Below are positions 1-5,989 of a stretch of 5,989 nt of DNA, piece after piece; position 1 is the stretch's first letter; every line of letters begins with the position of its first letter. Below the pieces are notes generated by a model, which ran no database searches, was not told the DNA's origin, and saw nothing but the letters and a program-made list of their open reading frames with translations. The stretch spans positions 2,689 through 8,677 of the forward strand of contig JAPJPH010000034.1 in assembly GCA_030825745.1 (NCBI GenBank), read 5' to 3'. A program made the position numbers and the translations under genes. The stretch comes from Anaerococcus sp. (lineage in GTDB: Bacteria > Bacillota > Clostridia > Tissierellales > Peptoniphilaceae).

Positions 1-518
1 CAGGCTTTATGGGATCACCTGCCATGAACTTTATAGATGTCAAAGTTTTAGAAAATTCCCTAGCAACTAAAAACCAATCCTTTGACTTAAGGGGCGATAT
101 TTTAAATGACCTATCTGAGAAAGGATATAAGGATAAGGATATAATTCTTGGAATTAGACCTGAAAATATCCACCTACAAAAAGATATAGATATAACAGAT
201 GATAGGTACTCCCTATTTTCAGTAAACTTAACTCTAGCAGAAATGCTTGGTAGTGAGACTCTTTTACACTTTTTAATAAATGATGCATCAGTTATTGCCA
301 AAATAAATACCTTTGAAAAATTTGATAGAGACCAAAAAGTTGACCTAGCTATAGATATTGACTTTATCCACTTTTTTGATAAGGAAAGTGGCGATAGAAT
401 AGACATAAAATGTCATGGTGAGTATAAAAAAGTCATAGAAGAAGGGAGTGATTTAAATGCAAGTAGGAAAGATAGAAGGGGAGAAATCCTTACTAAAGAA
501 AAGACAATATACAAATAA
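1..518 (+). CDS. ABC transporter ATP-binding protein, MalK/UgpC/MsmX type, C-terminal part (5' end outside window)
   Basis: This is the C-terminal third or so of a sugar-importer ATPase. The reading frame is open from the window edge (first whole codon at base 3, reading G-F ahead of MGSPAMNFI), and that GSPAMNF string is the classic junction between the nucleotide-binding domain and the regulatory/TOBE domain of MalK-like proteins. Numbering from the Met at base 9, GIRPE at residues 48-52, LAEMLGSE at 76-83 and HFFDKESGDRI at 121-131 are family landmarks of the C-terminal OB-fold domain. The Walker A, signature and Walker B motifs lie upstream of the window. Family members power uptake of oligosaccharides or glycerol-3-phosphate as a dimer on the cytoplasmic face. 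The Met at base 9 is internal, not the true start. About 38 residues follow the usual family end and the last 20 are encoded in DNA shared with the next gene. The family is clear; the substrate is not. Confidence 0.93.
   Translation, partial: GFMGSPAMNFIDVKVLENSLATKNQSFDLRGDILNDLSEKGYKDKDIILGIRPENIHLQKDIDITDDRYSLFSVNLTLAEMLGSETLLHFLINDASVIAKINTFEKFDRDQKVDLAIDIDFIHFFDKESGDRIDIKCHGEYKKVIEEGSDLNASRKDRRGEILTKEKTIYK
441..450 (+). promoter_or_regulatory. Ribosome binding site of the LplB-type permease, inside the ATPase coding region
   Basis: The bases gaagggagtg resemble the consensus AAGGAGGTG and sit six bases before the ATG at 457. This site decides the permease start in favour of 457 over the internal ATG at 580, and it lies wholly within codons of the upstream ATPase gene. 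Confidence 0.75.
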
Positions 519-1470
519 AAATATCAACAATGATAATGATCCATACTTTAAGCCTATAAAAAAGAGCCTATTAAAACAGATGGCCAGGTATAAGACCTTT
601 TATTTTATGTTAATACCAGCCATAATATCTTATTTAATTTTCTCTTACTGGCCAATGTTAGGAAATATTCTAGCCTTTAGAAAATTTTCCTTTAACTCTG
701 GTATGTTTGGAAAAGGGTGGGTTGGTTTACAATATTTTAGAGAGTTTTTTACAAATATAGAAACTCCAGGATATATAAAAAACACCCTTATTATTTCAGC
801 TATTAAGCTATTTATCTACCTGCCATTTCCAATCTTACTGGCCTTAATATTTAATGAGATCCTAAATCATAAACACAGGTCAATATTTCAATCAATCTCC
901 TACCTACCCTACTTTATATCCTGGGTGGTAGTTGTAGGAATTTTAAATAAATTATTTGCACCAAACACAGGTATTGTCAATGAGATACTAAAAAATTTGG
1001 GTCTTAGTGATGGAACTAAATTTTGGATGATGGAAAACTCCTTCTTTTATCCAGCAGTATTTGGATCCTACTTATGGAAGAATATAGGTTGGGATTCTAT
1101 AATCTATTATGCAGCTATAATGGGCATTTCTCCATCTTTATATGAGGCAGCAGCCATAGATGGGGCAGGCAGATTAAAGCAGACTAGACATATAACCCTA
1201 CCTGGTATATCAAAAACTGTTATGATTTTATTTATCATCTCCCTAGGTGGAGTATTATCAGCAGGTTTTGACCAAGTATATTTGATGCAAAACCCAGGAA
1301 ACTATCAGGTATCAGAAATCATAGATACCTATGTTGTAAAGACCGGACTAGAAAAAGCCAGATACGGCCCTGCAACTGCAGTTGGTCTTATTCAAGGCTT
1401 GGTAGGATTGTTTGTAACTGTAATTGTAAATAAGATCGCTGATAAACTTGGCGATAGCGCCCTATGGTAA
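457..1470 (+). CDS. ABC transporter permease, LplB type (binding-protein-dependent sugar importer)
   Basis: This is the first membrane subunit of the importer, 337 residues. After a hydrophilic N-terminal tail (about 1-45) come roughly six membrane segments, near residues 48-70, 108-133, 148-166, 198-222, 252-271 and 306-326. The EAA loop that docks on the ATPase is intact: E230-A-A, G236 and LP at 248-249, in the canonical EAA...G...LP arrangement. The end, NKIADKLGDSALW, matches the usual LplB/YtcP-type C-terminus. The start at 457 is supported by AAGGGAGTG at 442-450, six bases upstream. An internal Met at base 580 (residue 42) would give a family-typical N-terminus but has no good ribosome site. 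The gene begins inside the ATPase gene in another frame, and 11 nt separate it from the lipoprotein gene, so it belongs to one operon. Together with the LplC-type subunit it should form the heterodimeric channel. The solute cannot be read from the sequence. Confidence 0.95.
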   Translation: MQVGKIEGEKSLLKKRQYTNKNINNDNDPYFKPIKKSLLKQMARYKTFYFMLIPAIISYLIFSYWPMLGNILAFRKFSFNSGMFGKGWVGLQYFREFFTNIETPGYIKNTLIISAIKLFIYLPFPILLALIFNEILNHKHRSIFQSISYLPYFISWVVVVGILNKLFAPNTGIVNEILKNLGLSDGTKFWMMENSFFYPAVFGSYLWKNIGWDSIIYYAAIMGISPSLYEAAAIDGAGRLKQTRHITLPGISKTVMILFIISLGGVLSAGFDQVYLMQNPGNYQVSEIIDTYVVKTGLEKARYGPATAVGLIQGLVGLFVTVIVNKIADKLGDSALW

Positions 1471-1476
1471 AAGGAG
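1471..1476 (+). promoter_or_regulatory. Strong ribosome binding site of the substrate-binding lipoprotein
   Basis: AAGGAG starts on the base right after the permease stop codon (1468-1470) and is five bases from the ATG at 1482. It is one of the best Shine-Dalgarno matches in the window. This fits the usual need for more binding protein than membrane subunits; that link to expression level is inference. Confidence 0.75.
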
Positions 1477-1481
1477 ATTAA

Positions 1482-3224
1482 ATGTTTAATTTTAAAAAAA
1501 TATTTTACGCTGGAATGGGACTTGTTCTAAGTCTATCCCTAACAGCTTGTGGATCAAATAACACTAACGAAGATGATAGCAAAAAAGAAACAAAGACTGA
1601 ACAAAGTGCAGATGATAAGGCTAAAGATGATAACAAAGACCATCCTGATACATGGATAGCAGATAGAGAGATTACTCTTTTAGTATTTGAATCAGCATCA
1701 GATGCAGGAGAGGGAACCATGAGTCCTGAAATAGCTGATTATATCAAAGAAAAAACAGGTATAACCCTAAATATCCAATCAGTATCAAATGATAACTCAA
1801 CAGAAGCCCTATCAGCAGGTCTTGCCTCAGGTGACTTACCTGATGCTATAGCTTTTTACCTAGATAACTCTGGTAGACCTGAATTTCCTATGCTACTTCA
1901 AGCAAGCAATGAGGGAATGTTCACAGACCTAGCCCCATACCTTAAAGAGAGCAAAATTTATAGCAAATACTTTGAAGATGGATACCTACCAACTGATACA
2001 AAGAAAAATATTATGATGAGAGATGACCAAAACAATGCTACCTACCTAGTTCACATGGCTATTAACAGAAAGCCTGCAGATCCAGGCAATAAAACCATCG
2101 GTGGTATGTATATAAGAGCTGATATAGCTGATAAACTAGGAGTAAAAACAGGAGATATCAAAACAACAGAAGATATGGATAAGCTATTAGAAAAAATAGC
2201 TGACGGAAACTTTACTGATGATAATGGTAAGGCTGTTAGCCCACTAGGCCCAACAATTTGGGGAGGATCAGATAGGGCATGGCCTTACCAAGATATGGTA
2301 TGGCAAGGAGCAGGTGCTCAAAAATTTGCCAAAGACGGTGATAAGGTTAAGCATGAATCAATGACAGACTTTGCAGAAAAAAGAGTTGCAAAAGTTCGTG
2401 AGTGGTTAGATAAAGGATTAATGAATCCTGAATATTATACAATGGAAGAAACCAGGGCCCAAGAGGGTATAGCAAATGGATCATTTGCAATAATAGCAGA
2501 TAGTCATAACTATAGACCAGAAATGCAAGATCTAAGATATATCCCATTAGGAGACCTAAATAGAGCTGATGGAACTAATAATATGGTAATTTCATATAAG
2601 TCAGGATATACAGGTTGGGCTATACCTAAAACAACCAAAAACCCAGAAGAGATAGTTAAATTTGCAGACTGGATGGCATCTAAAGAAGGAAAAATGCTTT
2701 ACTTCTATGGTCTAGAAGGAAAACACTATGACCTAGTAGATGGTAAACCAGTACCTAAAAAAGAAATGATAGATATGGTAGATAATGAACCTGAAAAAGC
2801 AAAAAAAGAAGGCTTTAGAGCAGGAAGAGCTTTCTGGGGTGAACACTTTGCCTATACAGATATGGACCAAATGGAAGATTTTGGAGAACTTTCATGGGGT
2901 GAAAATGAAAGAGGTGAAGAAAACAAGGGTGCTCAAAAAATTATAGATATGTATGACTATGATAAAAAATACGAAGAAGCTACTGTAATAGATGGTCTAT
3001 ACCCAAGAGCCTATCTATTTGAATTTGAAGGTTCTGATGGAGACCTAGCCCAAGCTTTAGATGATTGGGATGAGGACCTAGTAAAAGCATATTATGCAAA
3101 AGATGATGATGAAGCTAAACAAATAATAGATCAAGCTAAGAAAAAACTAAAAGATGCTAAAATAGAAGAGTTCTGTAATTTCCTAGAAGATAAGGAAAAA
3201 GAAGGAGATACTATATTCTATTAA
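1482..3224 (+). CDS. Extracellular solute-binding lipoprotein, LplA type
   Basis: This is the substrate-capturing subunit, 580 residues, secreted and lipid-anchored on the outer face of the membrane. The N-terminus is a typical lipoprotein signal: K5-K6, a hydrophobic core at 7-20, then the lipobox L-T-A-C with Cys23 as the predicted lipidated residue. Residues 24-54 are a charged, low-complexity tether rich in D, K, E, S and N. The binding fold starts near residue 62 (EITLLVFES) and shows features common in family 1-type binding proteins: EKTGITLNI at 90-98, ASGDLPDAI at 115-123 and GYTGWAIPK at 375-383. FADWMASKEGKMLYFYGLEG at 394-413 matches the hinge-proximal region typical of LplA/YtcQ proteins. 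Many aromatic residues (W260, W267, W274, W379, W452, W472) could line a sugar site, but this is not proof. The last 50 residues form a charged, lysine- and acid-rich helical tail containing a lone Cys565. It sits between the two permease genes, the standard place in lplB-lplA-lplC style loci. The ligand is unknown. Confidence 0.94.
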   Translation: MFNFKKIFYAGMGLVLSLSLTACGSNNTNEDDSKKETKTEQSADDKAKDDNKDHPDTWIADREITLLVFESASDAGEGTMSPEIADYIKEKTGITLNIQSVSNDNSTEALSAGLASGDLPDAIAFYLDNSGRPEFPMLLQASNEGMFTDLAPYLKESKIYSKYFEDGYLPTDTKKNIMMRDDQNNATYLVHMAINRKPADPGNKTIGGMYIRADIADKLGVKTGDIKTTEDMDKLLEKIADGNFTDDNGKAVSPLGPTIWGGSDRAWPYQDMVWQGAGAQKFAKDGDKVKHESMTDFAEKRVAKVREWLDKGLMNPEYYTMEETRAQEGIANGSFAIIADSHNYRPEMQDLRYIPLGDLNRADGTNNMVISYKSGYTGWAIPKTTKNPEEIVKFADWMASKEGKMLYFYGLEGKHYDLVDGKPVPKKEMIDMVDNEPEKAKKEGFRAGRAFWGEHFAYTDMDQMEDFGELSWGENERGEENKGAQKIIDMYDYDKKYEEATVIDGLYPRAYLFEFEGSDGDLAQALDDWDEDLVKAYYAKDDDEAKQIIDQAKKKLKDAKIEEFCNFLEDKEKEGDTIFY

Positions 3225-3229
3225 AACTT

Positions 3230-3234
3230 AGGAG
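3230..3234 (+). promoter_or_regulatory. Ribosome binding site of the LplC-type permease
   Basis: AGGAG lies five bases before the ATG at 3240, in the 15-nt gap after the lipoprotein stop codon. This gap is the longest between genes in the window and holds no hairpin or T-run, so transcription probably continues through it. Confidence 0.7.
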
Positions 3235-3239
3235 AGAAA

Positions 3240-4142
3240 ATGAGCTTAAAAAACGCAACACAAACTAGTAAGGTTTCTAGGATAATCTTTTATATCCTAC
3301 TAATCTTATTATCTCTTGCGATAATTCTACCCTTCCTACACATCTTGGCCCTATCATTAAACTCGGGCCAAGATGCTGCTAGGGGTGGGGTTACATTTTT
3401 TCCAAGAGATATAACCCTTGATAATTTCAAAGAAGTATTCCAACAAGATAACCTAGTAAATGCATTTTTTATATCTATTTTTAGGACAGTGCTTGGAACT
3501 ATAACTGGAGTATTTTTGATGAGTATGGCAGCCTGGGCCCTAACTATACCTAACCTGCCAGGCAAGGGAAAGATAACATTTTTTATATTCTTTACCATGT
3601 TATTTGGGGGAGGAACTATTCCTTACTACCTAGTATTAAGTGAGCTTGGGCTAACAAATACTATTTGGGTTTATGTAATACCAGGATTATATTCAGTAAC
3701 TAATATCCTTTTACTAAGAAGCTCCTTCCAACAAGTACCCCACTCCCTGGTAGAGGCTGCTAGGATAGATGGGATGAGCGAATTTAGGATATTTACTGAT
3801 ATCATTCTACCTATGAGTAAACCTACCCTTGCAACAGTTACCCTATTTACAGCAGTAGGCCATTGGAATGATTGGTTTGCTGGAAGTTTTTATGTTAGAA
3901 ACCAAAACCTAAAACCTCTTGCAACTATTTTACAAGATATGCTAACTAGGCAAAAAGGCTTGGCTGATGTTCTTGCGAAAACAGCGGGAGCCAACTACAG
4001 GGCTCTAGATTCCATAAAAATTACAGGAGATTCCTTGCAAATGGCTACCATTATTGTAGTTATATTACCAATAGTAATTATGTATCCATTTATCCAAAAA
4101 TACTTTGTCCAAGGTATCACCATAGGAAGTGTAAAGGAGTAA
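3240..4142 (+). CDS. Carbohydrate ABC transporter permease, LplC type
   Basis: This is the second membrane subunit of the importer, 300 residues, the normal length for the family. Predicted membrane segments lie near residues 14-40, 75-103, 112-134, 140-160, 194-213 and 267-288. The ATPase-docking EAA loop is intact, with E172-A-A, G178 and ILP at 189-191. Family hallmarks include FFPRDITLDNF at 53-63, FGGGTIPYYL at 122-131, GHWNDWFAGSFYV at 207-219 and the C-terminal KYFVQGITIGSVKE (287-300), which is nearly a signature of LplC/YtcP-type permeases. It should pair with the LplB-type subunit and receive solute from the lipoprotein between them. The last codons (AAG GAG) also serve as the ribosome site of the next gene, whose start follows the stop after one base, so translation of the two is probably coupled. 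No truncation or odd residue is visible. Confidence 0.95.
   Translation: MSLKNATQTSKVSRIIFYILLILLSLAIILPFLHILALSLNSGQDAARGGVTFFPRDITLDNFKEVFQQDNLVNAFFISIFRTVLGTITGVFLMSMAAWALTIPNLPGKGKITFFIFFTMLFGGGTIPYYLVLSELGLTNTIWVYVIPGLYSVTNILLLRSSFQQVPHSLVEAARIDGMSEFRIFTDIILPMSKPTLATVTLFTAVGHWNDWFAGSFYVRNQNLKPLATILQDMLTRQKGLADVLAKTAGANYRALDSIKITGDSLQMATIIVVILPIVIMYPFIQKYFVQGITIGSVKE
4133..4139 (+). promoter_or_regulatory. Ribosome binding site of the metallophosphoesterase, embedded in the end of the permease gene
   Basis: AAAGGAG covers the final codons of the LplC-type permease gene and lies four bases before the ATG at 4144. The stop codon (4140-4142) and the next start are one base apart. This arrangement ties phosphoesterase translation to the transporter. 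Confidence 0.7.
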
Positions 4143-4143
4143 T

Positions 4144-5019
4144 ATGAAATTTTCAAAAGATAAATTTAAAATTCTACAACTAACAGACACCCATTTTGGA
4201 TCCTTACCAGAAGCAGAGGATGACTTTAAGACATATGATCTAATAGATAAGGCCATTAAAAATGAAGATGTAGACTTAATAGTTCATACTGGAGACATAA
4301 TATGGTCAGAGGGTATAGATGATCCCTCAGCCATATTTAAAAAGGTAATGAAAAAGCTAGACTCCTATAATATCCCTATAGCTATAACCTTTGGTAACCA
4401 CGACAGTGAAGATAATATCACAAGAAGCGAGCTAAGGGAAATATTTGATAGTCTAGTTACAAATAAAGCTGAAAAAACAGACTCATTTATTATAGATGAT
4501 AAAGAAGCTTATACTATAAAATTAGAAGATGAAAATGGGATAGTTAGTATTATATATATGATAGATTCATCTGACTATGATCCATTAAATCTAGGTATCT
4601 ATGCTTATAACTATCCTGAACAAGTAGATTGGTTTAGAAAAACATCAAATAAGTACAAGAAAAATGAGAATATCAAAAGATCAATAGTTTTCCAACACAT
4701 ACCCCTAGTTGAATACTGGATGGCTAGTGATTATATAATAGATGGGGTATGTCATGAAACAAATGAAATGATCTCTTCTCCTAAACTAAATACAGGTTTA
4801 TTTTCTGCTATGGTATTAAATGGGGAGATATGGGGGATGAGTGTTGGTCATGACCATGAAAATAACTTTGATAGCATCTATCAGGGTATCCACCTAAAAT
4901 ATGGCAATTCTACCGGTTTTCAAGCCTATGGCGAGCTAGCCAAGGGTGTTAGCATATTTGAGATAGAAAAAGATCCCTTCAAAATAAGCTCTAGAAATAT
5001 TAGTCATAATGAATATTAA
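4144..5019 (+). CDS. Metallophosphoesterase, Dcr2-like calcineurin-type family, cytoplasmic
   Basis: This is a binuclear-metal phosphoesterase of 291 residues that should hydrolyse phosphate mono- or diesters. All metal and catalytic motifs of the calcineurin-like fold are present in order: D15-x-H17, GD with D51, GNHD with N85 and H86, H185 in QHIPLVEYW, and GHDH with H236 and H238. The surrounding text (LQLTDTHFG near the start, YMIDSSDY, PEQVDWF, HIPLVEY, LNTGLFSAM, GHDHENNF, GIHLKYGNSTGF) recalls the Dcr2-like subfamily, in which a yeast phosphatase is known; the bacterial members are, to my knowledge, poorly characterised. There is no signal peptide or membrane segment, so it acts inside the cell. 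It follows the permease after a single base and overlaps the MATE gene by 11 nt, which suggests it works on the imported solute or a product of it. The fold assignment is firm. The substrate is unknown, and a regulatory or housekeeping phosphatase role is possible. Confidence 0.92.
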   Translation: MKFSKDKFKILQLTDTHFGSLPEAEDDFKTYDLIDKAIKNEDVDLIVHTGDIIWSEGIDDPSAIFKKVMKKLDSYNIPIAITFGNHDSEDNITRSELREIFDSLVTNKAEKTDSFIIDDKEAYTIKLEDENGIVSIIYMIDSSDYDPLNLGIYAYNYPEQVDWFRKTSNKYKKNENIKRSIVFQHIPLVEYWMASDYIIDGVCHETNEMISSPKLNTGLFSAMVLNGEIWGMSVGHDHENNFDSIYQGIHLKYGNSTGFQAYGELAKGVSIFEIEKDPFKISSRNISHNEY

Positions 5020-5989
5020 AAAACTATTTACAAAAACTTATAGGGACTTATTTATCCCCCTAATTATAGAGCAGGCCTTTTTAACCTTAATCGCAAATTT
5101 TAATGTATTTTTATTTTCATTTTTTAGTGATGGGACAGTAGCAGCCATTGGAATATCAGATCAAATCCTAAATATAGGAGCCATGGTTGCTAATATAGTC
5201 GTCCTAGGCTCAACAATTTTAATAATCCAGCATGCTGATAAAAATAACCTTTCCTATGTAAGAAGTGTTATAAAAGAATCCGTAAGCCTAAATTTACTTA
5301 TAGGCCTTTTAATAATGGCAATTGTCTTTATATTTGATATGAATTTATTAGATTTAATGCAAACACCAATAGAGCTTAAAAAAATTTCTGCATCTTACCT
5401 TAGGATTGTATCCATTAGCATAATTTTTCTAAGCCTATCATCCCTTGCACTGTCCATTCTAAGGGCATTTTCCTATGTTAAGGGAGCTGTTAGGATATCT
5501 GTAACAAATACCATCATCACTATCTTGGGTAACATAGTAGTAGTTATCATGGGCCTAGGTGGGATCAAGGGAGTAGGTTTTGCTACCCTAATCACTAGAT
5601 TTTTAGGTATGCTTCTTAGCTTTTTTATACTTTTTATCAAAATTCCTGGAGTTAAGGGCTTTATAAGGGATAAATTTAACAAAAATATCCTAAAAGATAT
5701 CCTAGCCCTGGGTCTGCCATCAGCCATGGAGGGGATAAGTTATAACATATCTAATACTATAATTACAGCCATAATAGCAAGCATAGGTACAGTTGGACTT
5801 ACCAGTATGATTTATACAAAGACTATAACATCCTTCATATTTTCTATTGGAGTATCAGCAGCCCTAGCAGGCCAAGTTATTATAGGACATATGCTTAGAG
5901 AGGGCCAGTTAAAAAAGATAAATGATTTTTCCCTAAATAATGCTAACTCTATTAGTTTAATAGCAGGCTTTATCAACCTAATCATAGCC
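5009..5989 (+). CDS. MATE family efflux transporter (3' end outside window)
   Basis: The frame is open from the ATG at 5009 to the window edge, giving 327 residues of a protein that in this family is usually about 450 long, so roughly the last quarter is missing. It is a polytopic membrane protein with hydrophobic segments near residues 14-38, 52-74, 92-110, 130-152, 164-184, 188-210, 248-262 and 270-294. MATE-like landmarks are PLIIEQAFLTL near 17-27, AAIGISDQI at 45-53, an LRAF...N...G..G.GFATLITR stretch at 151-197, LGLPSAMEG at 234-242 and GQVIIGHMLREGQLKK at 288-303. The start is fixed by an in-frame stop at 4985-4987 and no other ATG before residue 59. MATE proteins use Na+ or H+ gradients to export cationic drugs or metabolites. 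The gene overlaps the phosphoesterase gene by 11 nt and has no clear ribosome site, so it is probably translated by coupling. The polar or acidic first-helix residue usual in many MATE proteins is not evident. The exported compound is unknown. Confidence 0.88.
   Translation, partial: MNIKKLFTKTYRDLFIPLIIEQAFLTLIANFNVFLFSFFSDGTVAAIGISDQILNIGAMVANIVVLGSTILIIQHADKNNLSYVRSVIKESVSLNLLIGLLIMAIVFIFDMNLLDLMQTPIELKKISASYLRIVSISIIFLSLSSLALSILRAFSYVKGAVRISVTNTIITILGNIVVVIMGLGGIKGVGFATLITRFLGMLLSFFILFIKIPGVKGFIRDKFNKNILKDILALGLPSAMEGISYNISNTIITAIIASIGTVGLTSMIYTKTITSFIFSIGVSAALAGQVIIGHMLREGQLKKINDFSLNNANSISLIAGFINLIIA

Noticed and set aside
9..11. ATG at base 9 as the true start of the first gene
   Set aside because: The codons before it (GGC TTT) are open and match the residues that precede GSPAMNF in MalK-type ATPases, so this Met is internal and the gene begins before the window.
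121..142. Short GGATAAGGATA-like repeat
   Set aside because: It is a small run of Lys/Asp codons in the ATPase linker just ahead of GIRPE, not a regulatory or mobile repeat.
580..582. ATG at 580 as the start of the LplB-type permease
   Set aside because: It would give a more family-like N-terminus, but only a weak AAAGAG-like stretch lies upstream and too far away, whereas 457 has a strong ribosome site.
1505..1720. Minus-strand open frame opposite the lipoprotein gene
   Set aside because: It is the antisense shadow of the signal peptide and charged linker, with no ribosome site or recognisable domain.
2347..2547. Minus-strand open frame within the lipoprotein gene
   Set aside because: Its hydrophobic look comes from reversing charged codons of a well-supported gene; no family resemblance.
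3222..3239. Possible terminator between the lipoprotein and LplC-type permease genes
   Set aside because: The gap is only 15 nt and has no inverted repeat or T-run.
3290..3598. Minus-strand open frame of about 100 codons opposite the LplC-type permease
   Set aside because: It lies fully inside a conserved permease gene and has no recognisable motif.
4065..4256. Minus-strand open frame across the permease/phosphoesterase junction
   Set aside because: Both flanking genes on the + strand are well supported and the frame has no motif or ribosome site.
5473..5727. Minus-strand open frame inside the MATE gene
   Set aside because: The + strand frame is continuous over 327 codons with MATE features; the antisense frame is low-complexity and proline-rich from reversed hydrophobic codons.

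Overview
The window is AT-rich and coded on one strand. It holds a tightly packed operon for a binding-protein-dependent ABC importer of the LplABC type (carbohydrate uptake, CUT1-like), followed by a cytoplasmic metallophosphoesterase and a MATE-family multidrug/organic-ion antiporter. All six genes lie on the + strand. Gaps are at most 15 nt or the genes overlap, and I see no internal terminator or promoter, so co-transcription is likely. The operon enters the window already in progress (the ATPase gene lacks its 5' part) and leaves it still open (the MATE gene lacks its 3' part).

The lipobox lipoprotein, strong AAGGAG-type ribosome sites, low GC, heavy use of CTA, ATA and AGA/AGG codons, and LplABC-type proteins point to a low-GC Gram-positive anaerobe. 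The codon style reminds me of Anaerococcus/Peptoniphilaceae, but that placement is an impression and was not tested.

Layout: 1-518, C-terminal substrate/regulatory (TOBE-like) domain of a MalK/UgpC/MsmX-type ATPase; 457-1470, LplB-type permease, overlapping the ATPase by 62 nt; 1482-3224, substrate-binding lipoprotein; 3240-4142, LplC-type permease; 4144-5019, Dcr2-like metallophosphoesterase; 5009-5989, MATE transporter, overlapping the previous gene by 11 nt and cut by the window edge.

Working model: the lipoprotein captures a solute outside the membrane, the two permeases and the ATPase dimer import it, and the phosphoesterase may remove or cleave a phosphate ester on it or on a derived metabolite in the cytoplasm. 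The MATE protein could export a product or toxic by-product. Only the first part (ABC import) rests on firm family knowledge. The substrate and the coupling to the phosphoesterase and MATE protein are inference, and they are the most interesting open question here. There is no non-coding stretch longer than 15 nt.
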